Source: Engraulis encrasicolus (lineage: Eukaryota > Chordata > Actinopteri > Clupeiformes > Engraulidae). Taken from it: 64,000 nt of DNA. Numbering within the stretch: the stretch's first letter is position 1; every line of letters starts with the position of its first letter. Below, piece by piece: positions 25,901 through 40,586 of this stretch. The notes under the pieces were generated by a model. The model ran no database searches and had not been told where the DNA came from. It saw only the letters and a program-made list of their open reading frames with translations. The stretch is from assembly GCF_034702125.1 (NCBI RefSeq), contig NC_085861.1, positions 56,623,350-56,687,349 on the forward strand. Direction: 5' to 3'. The translations under genes and the position numbers were made by a program.

Positions 25901-28900
25901 TGTAAAACCTATTTTACTTGACATAATTTTAAAAAGAAGTTATCATTTTACATGTTATTATTCACATAATTACAATGCTTTTGGGTAGATAAAATTACAT
26001 CATTAGGGGTCATTATGGTACATGTCCAGTATATAACCTCTTTAAGTATTGCTACAGTCATTTTAGGACATTGACTCAAGATACAGATGCCTTGATTCCA
26101 CAAAAACAATCAGAAACGGCATCATTGATGCTGGTTGCTAAGGAAAATGCTTTACCTAGCAACCGTTGCTATGCAAAATGGATTTCTCAGTGGCTCCACC
26201 CCTGATATTGATAAGCATGTCCTAATGAACACCTGTGCCAAGTTTCATGCTTGTATCATCTTGTGAGCAATTCTTCCACTATATAACACCCATTGCTCGG
26301 ACTATAGCCCAGTACTCTAAATGAACACGCCTAGTGACAGAAAATGTATATCTGGGCATCAGAGACGAGACTGCTGCAATGACCTGTTGGTTGCACTTAG
26401 AGTTTGAACACCAACCGTTGGTTCCAGCCACAACCGTCAGCATCAGTGGTGCGGTTCCAGAGACTGTTCATTTTATGCGAGACAGTAGTCCGAGTTTCTG
26501 GAGAGAAGGGCCAAGAGGTAGCTTGGCAAACCAATCACTGAGCCTGGGCCGATTATCCCCCCGGATCAGAATGAAATGCTGAGGGGGGTAGTGTTACACT
26601 GTGCTGCGGTCAGCTAGGCAATGGGGCTTTGTTAATCATTTTCAAGCCACAGCACATTTCAGCAAGGTCTTCAGGACCTGACGAATGTACTTTTGGAATT
26701 TTAACAAAATCCAACAGTAAAAGTCAATGACATTATGGGGCCAAGAGTTCAGTTTGAAAATTACATGTTTTGGCTGGATCTGGTTGTTGACTCCGATGAT
26801 TGTGTGAGCTCAACTGTACATCTAATGACTGAAGTACTGTACTTCAAATAAACCAATGCATCCAAAACACAGAACTCAGCCATCAAAAAAAGTTAAGTAT
26901 AAGAAAAATCAGAAGTGATTCACTTTGTGCTGCTCGAAGTATTGTCTAGCTCCAACACCTCCGGGCTCCTCTGCTGTCCACAGCACCATCCTGATTGTCC
27001 TCTTTGGACGCAAGCCTGTGGGGAGAAAAAAAGAGACATGAACGTGGGACAGGTTATGAAGTTGGTTGAGCTGAATGCATTAGTATTAGCAATTGGTTAG
27101 GTCTACACCAAATGTATGATTTGGGTCGTATGAGGATCTTAGGAGAAGCCGATACTCTCTGGACCAGGGATCCCAAAACTAAGGCCCGGGGGCCCCTTTG
27201 ACCGGCCCTCCAGCTCTCTGCATCTCACCATTTGAACTGGCCCAAAGAAGCAATCCTCACAGAAAAAAAGATAAACTATCAAGACAAACTTCTGGTGATT
27301 TACACTAAGTTAGTGAAAAATAAATAGTTTGTCATATCAATATCTGCAATATAAACAGGCCTACAATTTCTATTGGATCACTCCTAAACTGTCAATCACT
27401 ATATTTTTCTAACCTTTCCTTGCTATTTTTACATGGGTATTGCGAATTAAAAAGGAATACCTGTGGTATTTCAAATTGAAAAAAAAAACATTAAGTACTC
27501 ACATTTTGCAAATCACTTGTAATGATGAACTTTTTTGTTCTAGAATTTTTGAATGATGGAACAGCACTTTTCTCTGCTTATTCGCCTACGAACGTTTTGG
27601 GCAGAACCCTTCTGCAGCGTGTAATGGCGATTGCGGTGCTAAAAATTATGGCTATAACAGGCAGTGACCTAGTATACAGCCCACATGATTGATCCCGGCC
27701 TCTGATCACAGTCAGGAACGATAATGTGGCCCCCAGAGAAAAAAGTTTGGGGACCCCTGCTCTGGACACAAGCCTGCGGGACCCCCCCCACACACAAAGA
27801 CGGTTGAGAGTCAAGTCTACAACTTGGCCTTGCTCCACAACCACAATGAAGGACCTCACAACTTACTGTGTACAGTAGCCATCCAGAGGTCTGCTTCAGG
27901 GCCAACAAACTGGAGTGGATTTATAGTGTTTGGCTTCAGTTGCCCTTCACTGGGACTCACCAGAAGCTCACTGGGCTAAAGTTAAAGGGTTTAGTAGGCT
28001 AGGTCTTGATGTTATGAATTTATACTGTTACGATCGCTTCCATAGTATTTTTTTTCAGGATTATGATGCACACGCGCATGTGTGCACTCACATGAATCCC
28101 AGGCAATTGGCGCCATACGACAGCCTCCAGAACTGGAGTGTGAATGCGTATGCATTTGAAAGCACTTTGACTCAACTTCACATTCCCACATACAGCGATA
28201 ATGCACAATAACAATACACAATGGATTGCATTTTCTACAGAAATGACTGTCAATAATCTTGTCAATAATCCCCCATCTTAAAACATACTGCCATTCTTTT
28301 GGAGTCCATGGGAGGATGTGAATAAATGCAGTCTAGAGTTTGATGAGTGGAGTGGAGGCCCATAGATATGTCCATGAGGCCACAAGCGAGGCATACCTCG
28401 CAGGCCGCCCTCACATGCAAAAGCCCAGAGCCTGATGGCCATTTGAGTTAGGCTATGTGTACACCAAGAGCAACTTACGCTACCTGAGTGACGGAAGTAA
28501 TTATTTCTCCATGGAGGGTTGGCGAATAAAGCGTCCAGAAGGAATTTCAGCGATTAAAACGTCAAGCTAATATGATGGTAATGAGCCATGACGCAGACCT
28601 CGGCTTCTTGGGTAGTGTACGTCTTTTCTGGTGCACACATTGTGTGAGACTCATTAGTGGGGCCCACACACAAACAAAATGGTCTCACCAAGGTCCCGGA
28701 GGAGACTGAGGGCCTCCCAAGAGATGGCCACACCGCCGCCGTCGTCCATGGCCCCCTGGCCCACGTCCCAGCTGTCAAGATGACCACTCAGCAGCACCAC
28801 CTGAGAGGGAAGGAAACAGCAGACCGCTCTTCATTTACCTCCCATATTACAGTACAAATCAACTGGTGTCAACTGTACTGTAATGCTTAGGCGAGGAAAG

Positions 28901-31900
28901 GCAGACCGCCCTTTTTTTTACCACCCTTGCAATCAGTGTTGCCAGTTGGAAAATGCTGAAATATTGTAACAAAACCTCAAAATTATCCTTTTTGGGAGGA
29001 AATAATTGTGCACCAACCAAATGGTTGTTATAAGCAATTGAATTGAACCTCTGAAATTAGCGTACATAATGATGCATAACAGACGTACTATAATTATCGT
29101 ATTTGTAGCAACACTGAGTACAAGTCAACTGGTGTCATAAGGGCTCTTGGTCTAAAGCACTGCAATGCCTAAGAAGCAAGGAAAGGCATACCGTGCTTTT
29201 ACTTACTTTAGCTCATTCATTATGAATACATTTAATTCCAGGCATTGCCAGACATGGTTCTTTAGATGGATATGTAGTAGAGGCAGTGTTCTGAGACCAA
29301 CTCCAAATATCCATGCACCGTACACCGTTGACAAAATGTTAGGGATATTTGTCTTTTGGTGAAATGTATGAAATTGAATTGGTTGAAAGTCAATTAGTGT
29401 AAAGTGAGGCTGATTGACTGCCGACTGGTGTGTGTGTGTGTGCGTGCATGTTCACAGATTCTCTGATAGTCAGCAGCAGCAGCACCTGTGGGAGGGCTGC
29501 CTGGCCTTGTCTTCAGAGCCAACTTCAGTCAACACACATACAGTAAAATCCACAGTCACAGATCACACAAGCCACCCACACCCACACCTCAAGATGGCAC
29601 ACACCAAGTCGAGCTGTTTGCACATAAACCCTTGGCTGCAAGTCCACATATTTAATCGCCCTGTATTTTGCAGCTGAGGCAGGCCAGAGGTTGGTTTGTC
29701 AAAACACACAGCCAGGTTGTCAGACATTGACCAAAATGTCACAAGTAGCCTTTGAAGTAATAAGCCCATTAAAATGCAAACAAGAGAAAACAAATCTACA
29801 GCTCAATAAAACCATATTGGGAGAAATTACGGTCAAGATGTCAAGGTCACAGATGCTGCTGGAGACATTGGTAGTAGCAGTCCCATTGGTGACATTCACT
29901 TCTTAAATTGTTGCTTCTGAAGGAAATTGGAGACTTTATAATTCACCTGAATCGCATAATAATTAGATTTGTTGTTAATCGAGTCCCACCCCTAACCTTC
30001 TACATAAAGCAGCATTGCATTCAATGGATGTATATGGATAAAAAAAAAAGTACAAGGGTGCATCTAGATTCCTCAAAAAAAAAAAAAAAGAATCTGTAAG
30101 GAATAATTAGACTTCTCTGTTCTCTGGGTATTTGTGCCTCCTGCAGTCTTCCTGTAGAAACCCCCCTATTCTACTATTCATATGTGAAGTCCAAGGTGTA
30201 GTTGCTGGGGCAACAGAGAACAAAAGGATCTTGATCAGCAGTCCTGGGAGTACTGGGGGTCTTTCCACAGCACAGCTCCTGCAGCCAACCAGAAATCTCA
30301 TGAGCATTCAAAATAAAATTTAAAAACTCTGCAGTGCGGTGCAGCACTTTTTGCTGAGATGCAGAGCTCTACACATCAGAGACTTTGCAAAATTTCCTCT
30401 GTTGAAATGTAGCCTGGACTATGGACCCGCAGAGGTGTTCAAGAGAGGCGTGTGTGGCCTTGTCTGGGTCAAGTAGATCGCCGTTCTGTGCAGAAATTGA
30501 GCTAATCCACCGAAATTATTGACCTGAACCTCTTCAGCCATAAGGCAATGAAAAAAAAGGTGTCTAAAAAAAACTAACAGAACTCTTCAAACTGTTTTTA
30601 TGTGCATGCATACTTTTTTACATGGAATAAAAAAAAAAACACACCTCTACGTTTTTGAGGCCTGGAAAAAAGCCAGTTGCTTGGCGAGCCTCCTGCCTTA
30701 CAGATCCTTCTTGTGGGGCAGAACCTTGACGGTAAACATCCTTTGGTGTACAAAAGCAGACATGAATCACATTCTAATAGCTGCTGCGGCCGAGTCCAAG
30801 CAAGCAAAACGTACCCCAGCCAACAGCCAAAAATGTAACGTGGTAATAAAGCCGACACAGACTTCTGACTTGTGCTTCAGTCTGCCAAGAGTAGGCCGAC
30901 ATCTTTATTTAAAGTATGGAGAAATACAAGTGTCAGACAGCCCGCGCTTAAGCCCGCTCCTTGTCCTTATTAAGCCTCCCGAAAGTCAAAGATAAGTGGC
31001 TATGCGCGGATTCGGTGGTTAATTAAAGGGCTTTAGAGCATAATTGGGAAACTGGTGCCATGGGTGGGCAGACAAGCGCAAGGGCAAGAACATGGTGATG
31101 AGAAATCCCTGACTGATGAATGCCACCGTCTTCCCTGTACAAAACAAGTGTCCAACTAAGGCACAGAATGTGGAATGTGACGCGATTCCATCAAGAAAGC
31201 CACCTGTCATTTCCAATTACATTTTTACCACTGCTGAAGCCAAAGCAAAGTCATCAATGACAAACCGAGCAAGACACTGCAGTCTTTAGATGCCGTTGCC
31301 ATGTGGTAGGTGGCACCTTAACCTCCCAACCAGGACATCACATCAAACCAATGAAGTTCGTCTCAAGTCTTTTGAAGCTGATGTTGCACCGTGGAGACGA
31401 GCAAACACCACACTATTCCCATCTTCATTTAGCCAGACTGACATCATACCAAGTAAGTACGATACACGCACGTGCATTCTGCGTTGAGGTGAAATGCATT
31501 TGCAAGTTAAGTCATGGTCCTCAACATTGTGGGAAAGCACTTGTCACGTGACGAGGATTGTGCAGTTTTCCCACTGTATCGGCAACTGCTGTGCCCTGAC
31601 CAAAACCATGCCTGACCCCAACCAGTTGGTAAAGCCTTTCCTTTTGCACAGAACAGCGAAACAAGCAAGGGAAAGGATGAATTAATTGTGCCCAGACAAA
31701 AAAACATCTCTAAACGTACTGGTTTGGAGTGCTGTGCTCCACAGCACTCCACAAGTTAACTTGCAAAGGATGCTGTTGATAAACGCGATAGACTGTTCAA
31801 ATCGGCCATGATGCCATGTTGCAAGAGTGATTTACAGGTAGTAGACATGTAGCACAATTACACTTTCAAGTAAGTGCTCAAATACTTAAATAGGTGCAAT

Positions 31901-34900
31901 AGTATAGTCTCCTACTTCAATGTGTTAAATTCATTAGATTGTTTTTTTTTGCAGAGAAATGAAGAGAACTCTTCAGTGTGGAGCAAAACTGAGGCCTTTA
32001 ACTGAACTTGATACTCATACAGACGAGATCTGTGGTATGTGCAAAGACAATACTGTCCACATTCCACTTATGGTAACAATTATGGATATGCACACACCTC
32101 ATAACAGTTCAGAAACTGAACACAATGTTCCTTCCAAGGGACAAAATGTAAATACCAGAAAAGGATAACGGACTTGATTTTTACACCATGTACTGTTATG
32201 TACATACAGACACCGTACCAGAGAGCAACGCTTGTTCTCCCTGCTGCAGGGCAAAAAACAACCAAAGTCCAAAAGTTTGGGTGCCTGAACAAACACCATC
32301 ATCTCCCAATATACCAGCCCCAAGCAGTTTGAGGCTGGTGTAATTATGGTGTGTGCAAATCATATAAATATGTCCTTGTAAACAGAGTGCCATTTTTTGC
32401 ACTGATCCTCAGAAAAGTCGCATAAGCTACAGGAACACCCAACCCCCCACTCTACTTTCAATAAGCATCACTGCATTATACTCATGACCTTGCCTTGGAA
32501 TTTTTAGGGTGCAAATGTTTCCTGAACTCCATCCCTCACTGTGCCATGTTGGGGCAGCCATAGCTCAATGATCTTAAGACCAGCGCTCTAATCATAGGAT
32601 TTCAGGTTCAAATCCCGCCCTCACCAGCACCTTCATCCATGACTGAAGTGCTCTTGAGCGAGGCACCTAACCCTGCATTGCTCCAGGGCATGTAACCAAT
32701 ACCCTGTACCTAAATAACCAAGTCATTTTGGATAAAAAGCATCAGCTAAGTGTAATGCAATGTTGCATTAACTTAGTCAATGGGAGGATCCCAAACAGCC
32801 ACTGGTGTTCAGCACAGGGAGGGGTAGCAGTGTTGCCAGATGGAAAATGCTGAACTATTGCACCAAAACCTCAAAATGATTGTTTTTGGAGAGGAGATTA
32901 TCGTACAAGAACCAAATAATTATTTCTAAATGAACTGAATAAAAACTCTGAAATTATCATCCATCATGTTTTTTTGATCGTACAGAAGATGAAAATTGGA
33001 CAAAATAATGGTACAAATACATCTGTGTACTGGGTAAATAACCTACCTGCCAGTCAGTCTACCTTTTTCCTCAGTTTTGCCACTCAACAGCATGTGCATC
33101 CCTATGGGAAGCACATCAGGTGTCCTGCAGCTGTATCCATCAGTGCTGCGTGCGTGTTGGGGCAGGAGTGGACTAATGATTAGGGAGTTTGAAATCTGCA
33201 ACAATCTGATTTGAAGACCAGTCACACCCTTACATCTTTCTCCCTACATCTTCAGCCATGACTAAAGTGCCCTTGAGCAAGGCACCTAATCCCAGCGCTA
33301 AAGGGACTGTAAACAACACCCTGTAATAACCAGGCTGCTTAGGAGAAAAGAGTCAGTCAAGTGAAATGAAATGTCACAGCAAAAGGACTTGTCACACACC
33401 AGCAGAAAAAGGGGAGAAGGCTGGCAGGTAGATTTTTTTTTACTCAGTACCCATCAGCATAGTTCCTTAGCAGGCTCTAGGGGTGTTAATCACAGCCTCC
33501 ATGACAATATCGATTTCTTAAGGCAGCGATTCGATTATTTTCGATATCCAAGAATGCCCCACGACAATATATGACAATTCAATTCAATTTTCCAACTGCT
33601 TTTCAGCTTCTACATTGGGCAGGGGCCAGCACTTCGATTATTTTCATTAATAATTCATTATTTACACCCCATGATACAAAAGTCAGCCGTAGGATCCATG
33701 CATCAATACATATCGATTATTATTTACGCCCCTAGCAGGCACAGGATGTGCATAGACACCGCGACAGCACTGGCATCATGGAAAGCACATCAGCTGTCCT
33801 GCAGCAGTTGCAGAGGTCAGCCACCCACACTGCTTCCCCTGACAACAGCAGTGCACACTCAAGGACAACAGTGGTCACTACACGCCTCAACTCAATCCAT
33901 CCACCCCACAATCATGTGATCAGCCAGTCTTTGCAGTTTATACTAAAGTGTCAGGCGCTGCTGCCTGCAGAGACCCAGGGCTGTACTGTAATATTAGTGT
34001 TGCATTTCAAGGTGAATTCCTGCCAATTTCAACATCCAATTTTTGCTCAGCTTTTCCCAAGAAGCAGGCCATTCTAATGGTGGGTATGGTTTGGTGACGG
34101 TTCTGCGTTTTAAGGAGTAACGTCTGAGCTAACTTTTAGAGCATGCTAATATTTTTTCTTAACAGAGCCCTACCGGTAGGGCAGTAGACTGCTACAGTAG
34201 ATACCTGGGTTCAATTCCGGCCCGGGTCATTTGCAGATCGCTCCTCAGTCATTACAGTCCATCCTTCACTGTCCTGTTCCAAATGAAGACGCACACACTA
34301 TTTTTTAAACATAAACCATACCCCCATGAAAATGGCCAGAAACAAAAAAAAATGTCACATTGTCTGGTACGGAGAGTTCAAGGGTAATGTGATCAATTCA
34401 ACTGCATATTGGCAGGAATTGAGCTCTTCAGCGTTGACGTCAACTTGTATGCGGCGTTTGGACTTCCGGTTCCATGGCGATTTTTTACATTGCAAAACAC
34501 CATAGAGATTCAGGTTTGGCAAAAATATAAGTTGCACGCCAACAACGAACATTAGCGTGTCCCCGCATCCCTTTCTCATTAGTGGAACGGATCGTATCAT
34601 CATGTTGGTGTATTCACATGTTATATCATGACGATTATAATTCAATATTGCTAACCCCTTTCTGATCATTAAAACTTCCGAACTACATGCTTTCCTTTGG
34701 TTGCCATGGGTACAACCCTCCGCACGTACATGACATTAGATACAGGCGCCGCTTCTGTAGTCGCCAAAAGTTTCCGGGTTTAGCATATGGACGCAACATC
34801 GTATTTATGTCGAAGTTGGACACAAAATGATCAACCATGTCATACCTACAGCCTATTTTTAACACCCTCGACAGTTTGCGGGGGTTCGCTAAGCGCGTGC

Positions 34901-37900
34901 TTGCACTCGGAGCTTATTTGAAACTGGCCCCTATTCATTCCCAATGGAGGCCGGAAGCCGATACGAACCAGGAAGTCCTTAAATGCTAACATGAAAGACT
35001 ACAATCTACTACATGCTTCCGCGTTACTGAAGAACTCTATTCCCCTTCGAGCCATGAATGCATCTGCCTTTGTGACAAAGGGGGGAATAAACCAGTAAGG
35101 CTGGCCCAAAATGAAAGGGGTCTGGCATCATAATCTCACAACGCCAACTTCACTCGTTCATCCTGGTGAAAAATAAAGCCTCACCTCCCCAGGCGTTAAA
35201 GTGTGGAGGGCAAGTCTGCCGAAAAAGTTTGATACACACCGTGCTACCATGCTGCTCTAATGAAAAAGGCACCTTGGTTGCTTGGGCGCGGGGCATTGAA
35301 TCACGGCAAGTCACAGACGTCAAAAAAGCCACAGCAGAGCCCATGACGAGTGGGCCCAGAACGGCTGTGCTAAGGGCTTTTCTCCAGCATTCATCAAAGC
35401 CCTGCGACACCGCTGGTGCTACAGTAGTTTCAGGGATGTCTCACTGCGCCATTGCACAAGGGGGAGACAGGATTGTGAAACATGTCCGCGACTTGGGGAT
35501 AGTCATAAACTACGTGCCCTTCCATTACACAGGCACTATTACCAGAGGACAAAAAACAACAGTGAATTTCTCAACTTCACCCCTCTAGGCATTGGGCAAT
35601 ACACACGTCAGCTGATGATCCAACAGTGATAAGACTAACTGTCTGAGTCAAACAGCAGGAAATGAGACGATGCATATTCCCACACCAGGTCTTTCCAGCT
35701 TCCCAGATGAGTCGTACACACGTGTTTGCCATCGAGACACGTCTATACATGTCACTATGACTTCCCTTGCTGCAGCAGAGAGGCCAAGTTCTGCTGTGAG
35801 GATTTGCGGTGTGCAGTTAGGCCACAGGCTATGAGCAAGGAGTGTGGGAGGACTAGTATAAACCATGATCAAATGACAAGGCTAGCAAAGTGTAAAGTAA
35901 CGTAATATAGAGGGTCCATGTGTGGAACCACAGCTAAGGCATTAGGTTTTATATGGATGAAATCATTTTTGGTGCGTTTCTGTAGATTATGCAAGAAGCA
36001 TATTAATTGGCAATTATTAATTTATGGTAGCTTAGTTGCACCACCTGATGTCTGAGTTCCCCCAAAAGTAATTGACCCATAAAAGTGCTGCGCATGTATG
36101 GCCCACAATCTAAGCAGAAAGTATAAGACCAGCAAAAATCTAGCCTAGATTACAAGGGGGGGAGAAACAAACTCTTCTCTGCTTGTGGACATCATAAAAG
36201 AAGAGAGGTGCTCATATGCATAATTAATTATCTGGCCTTTTTTAGCCTCCACACTCAATTGACAGTTTTGTTATACTACTTGACAAGGCCTTTGTACTGT
36301 ACAATTGATACCATACAATTTCATCAATATCCGAGAGGTTTACAAGTGTATTATTCATGTGCCTTTTTAAATGAGCATCAAAATGCTGTTCGCTTTTTGA
36401 CTCTTTGCAAAGCATCGGAAGCAAGCCGTCAAACCTGGCAGCGAGTGAACAGCATGCGAGGATGCGGGACTTTAGATTCCCTCTAAAGAAAATACCTGCA
36501 CAGTCCACGGTGGCCTCTTGCCATTTTCAGTGATATCAGTTGGGCCATGAATTATTTATGAAAAGCAGTGCCAACACCCCTCCCCCTACTTAAGCAAGCA
36601 AACAGTTTAGTCGTCGCTTAAGCCCCACCAGTTTCAGTAATTGTGAATGTGGTATGACACTTCATTATCAAATTGACTGGAGAACATCACCTCTGTTGGT
36701 TGGCCTTTGCAATTAAAAGGGGAATTTTAACATGCAGTTATACCTCACACTACCCCTGACTCACTAAAAGCAAACCTAAGTTTACATTAACATGAGCGAC
36801 ATTGCCTTGCTCCATCAGATCCTATGGCGAGATGACCCGTGACAGCCAAGGAAGAGCAGACACAAATATTTGTGAAGTACTTAATGATTGACCACACTGA
36901 CTCATAGTAACCGGTCCCCTACATTAAACAACTCTTCACAGGAATACATAGGAGACAAGCTATGGTCAGAGGGGAGAGCCACATACCCGCTTCACACACA
37001 CACACACACATCTTAGACTCATCTATAATGTCAACAACAGGGGAATGTACAGTAAAACAAGGCTTAGTCATGGGGGTGCAGTGGTGCATCGCACTGGTGC
37101 ACTATGCCATGAACAGGTTTGCATACACATGGGGACTCAGAGTGTAGGGTTGGGAAATGGCCCAGACTGGTCTTGAACCCCTCCCCACCCCCTTCCTTTA
37201 CATTATACTTCGCTAACGCTTATATCCAATGCGATTTACTCTTACAAGGTATTGGTTACAGTCCATGGAGCAATGTAGGGTTGGGTGTCTTGCTCAAGGG
37301 CACTTCAGCCATGGACGAAGGTCTAGGTGTCAAACCTACAACCCTTATTCTTCTTAATCTTATGACCACCTCCCCAAACATTAGGCCACAGCAGCCAGTC
37401 TTCCAGTCACGATATTCACCATCCCATTCACAATAAAAGCCCAAAAGCTTAGTCAATGTGCATGATCAACAGGTGGTGAAGGGCCACATTTGGTCATGAA
37501 ACTGCAGATCTGGTCACTCTGCATGAACTCACTCATTTGGACGTGTCACTAGTGACTTAAAACTCCCACCTGGTGAGAGTAGTCATAGAGTCCAAATGAT
37601 TAGTCAAGTTACGTGCCAGACAAGGGGGAAAAAATGCATCTTCAACCTTTCAGAGGGTGTACAGAGGGGTACTGGCCTGTATGTTGCAATGAGAAGGTTG
37701 TGCAAGAGGTGCCTTGTGGAGTTAAAATTAAGCCACCACACATGAGTGCTGGTTTTGAACATGATTGAACAAGTATTTTTGGCACAGAGCCTGAAGTGCA
37801 GCATTTCAAGCCCAGCTTGTCCTGAGCTGCTACCATCTCCCCTCCTCTTTAATCAACACCCCCCATTACATCACACCACAGCATGAAGCAGCTTTCATTG

Positions 37901-40534
37901 GCACCTGTTGTGTGCAAAAGGTAATGGAGTGGCCAACAAACCGTAACATACAGTAAATACATTTATCAAGATTGATTAAAAGGTCGTATTCGCAAGCTAA
38001 ATTAAGTTTTCCTCCCACAGTTTGTCACATAGTTCATCTGAGACAATACATACGCCACCCACCAGCTCAAGATTCAATCTTTGATCATATGAAACGAGGT
38101 ACTACCAAATCCACCTACCTACTAGGATTAATCCAACCATCTGAAACACTGAAAAAGCAGAAGCTAAAACAATTCGGTATTGTTTTTGTACATCGGTGCA
38201 TGCATGCAACTTCTCAATCTTTGAACATGCCTGGACTTCATGAACAAAACAAAAAGGGAAGAAAAGTGAAGGGGTGGAGGGCAGGGCCATTTTCCAAAGA
38301 AACAGACTGATTGGCAAGGCTTAGAGGGCAATGTGCACATGCCCAACACTAGGAGTGTAAATAATAAATCAAAATGTATCGATATATCGCGATATAAATG
38401 TGACAGTTGAATCGAATTGTGGGGCATTCTTAAGTATCGAAAATAATCAAATCGCTGGCCCCTGCCCAATGCCCTAGCCACATAACATAATAGAAGTGCA
38501 AAAGTAATTGGAATCATATTGTTACGCATCATGGGGTATTTCTAAGTATCAAAAATAATCGAATTGCATCGAATAATAAGATATCGATATTGAATCGTAT
38601 CGCCATGGAGGCTGTGATTTACACCCTTACCTAACACTTCAAAGGCTCATTGATTGGCATGTTAAAAATATAAATCTACTCACCCATAACTTTTCAGACT
38701 ATGAAAAACCCTAATGCCAATCAATGCCAACCCTCTGCTCAAGACAGCCTGATATGAGAAGCACACGGCTTTCTTTGTGTCCATGAAACAGTCCACTAAT
38801 AAGTTAGTCCATGTCTACAGCTCTAGTGTGAGCCCCTATGGAAAAGTATGACAGCAAGACCTCTGCAACCTTTCGACAGATTGACAGGCGCATATAGCAT
38901 ATGCTGCTCATAATTGGTTCACTGGGTGCCTGGAGCTGACACGAGATGAATGCGAGCCGCGAGCCAAAGAGCAGGCGACACCGGTCACTTCGCGAGCTAA
39001 CCACCACTCGACTTGGCTGAAGGGCAGCGTGGGGACAGTTTGCTGCTGTGGATCCAATTTGAGGGTCTGAAGCCACTAGCTACATTTCCTTCAGCCCAGG
39101 CAACCACCCTGCTTTAAAAAGAACAGTCCTCACTTTCTAACCGTTTTCCAAGTATTAAACATGAATGCACATTTCATTTTCTCCTCAGTGTGTTCAGTAC
39201 TTAGTATTAGAATTATTAGCATAACCATTGGAAGTGGATAGAACCATTCGCATCAAGCCAAAAGTGATCACTGGACGGAATTAAATAGTCGTTCTGCACT
39301 CTGGTGAATTTTACATTAATTTAAAAGAGGTTTACCAGGGTATATACACCAATTTTTAAGTCAAATTTACTACCATTTAATACCCCTTTTCACTACTACT
39401 AGACTTTTTTTTTACAACCATCACGACACTCTGATGCAAGTATTAACAAGACATCTTTTGTAATTTCTATCTCCTTAACATTACAATACATTTTCGTTTT
39501 TTGCAAAAAAGATGCCCGAAAGGGAGCAGTGTGGCAGGACGGTACCATGCTCAGGTGGCTACAGTTGCACGAATCACTGTTGAAAAAAAAAGTGATAATT
39601 AGTAGGTAGGATTTTCGTTGGCGTTCTGACAAACGGTTCTACATTGTAATTTATCCTACGGTAGGATGTTCTGTCAGACATGCCTGTTAAACGGTCCTAC
39701 ATCGCCATAGATAGACGTCAGACATGTTTGTTCAACATTTTTCCGAAAATGTCCTTCCTGCTTCCTGCAATCGCGTCAGATCAAACAAAGTCCAGACCAT
39801 GAATACAAAATGGAAATGGTAGTATTATGGGATGGTCAGGACCAGGCTAGAAATTTACAACTTTTAAGGCCATTAAATTTTGGCTTTTGAATTTATCACC
39901 TTTTAATACTTTTTAAAACCCTGCATATACCCCGTTTACACATAATTTATAAATACAAATTTGATTTGCTTGGTTCCATAGACTTCCATTGCTACGTTTA
40001 ATATGGCTATAGGCTACTGTTAAACTAGGCAATGCAAACGAAGAAAAAAAAAATCCTATGTATTCTCATATTTTATCAGGGCTTTACTACATATGAGCAA
40101 TTGAAGTGCACTGAAATGAGGTGCGCTGTTCCTTCAAAACATGATTTAACAAGTGCTACGATGCTACGACGCACGCATTGTCACAATGTTGGAATATTAG
40201 TGATGCAAAAGTAACCCGATATAAAAACAGAATTCAATCTTCCCCTGAAGAAACTGCCATTTAATTAAATTAACAAAAAAAGGAATATACTAAACACTTG
40301 TTGATTTCCTACTAAAAAGTGCGAAAACCTGGAAAGATGCACATGCGCAAAAAAAAAAAAACTGGATACCTACCAAAAAGTGCGTAAACAGTTTCTCATG
40401 TGAAACCTTGCGTCCATGCACGAGCACATGCAAGCCCAAACTCTGCGTCTTGCCTCCTCCCTTAAGTATTCTACATTAACATGCCAATTAGTAAAACAGA
40501 TGAATTGATGTGCCCTCATTGGTTGGGGGGGGGT

Positions 40535-40586
<52 letters not shown>

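Larger units (their letters stand above)
19988..26923 (-). other. cpq: cpq intron between coding exons 5 and 6
   Basis: This 6.9-kb intron holds a family I MITE (20073-20426), a composite satellite element (20600-21640) with a hAT MITE inside, an inverted repeat pair (22600-22930 and 26010-26330) and a SINE (24285-24613). A fragment at about 23348-23415 (TTTCCAAAAAGTGGGGACAC) resembles the end of a common fish Tc1/mariner-type repeat. The stretches 21650-22400, 22950-23300 and 25000-25950 show nothing I can name. Confidence 0.6.

Noticed and set aside
32553..32640. tRNA gene suggested by the perfect B-box GGTTCAAATCC, with similar boxes at 34200 and 60235
   Set aside because: The A-box parts are worn, no cloverleaf forms, and each is followed by a repeated SINE body seen elsewhere in the window.
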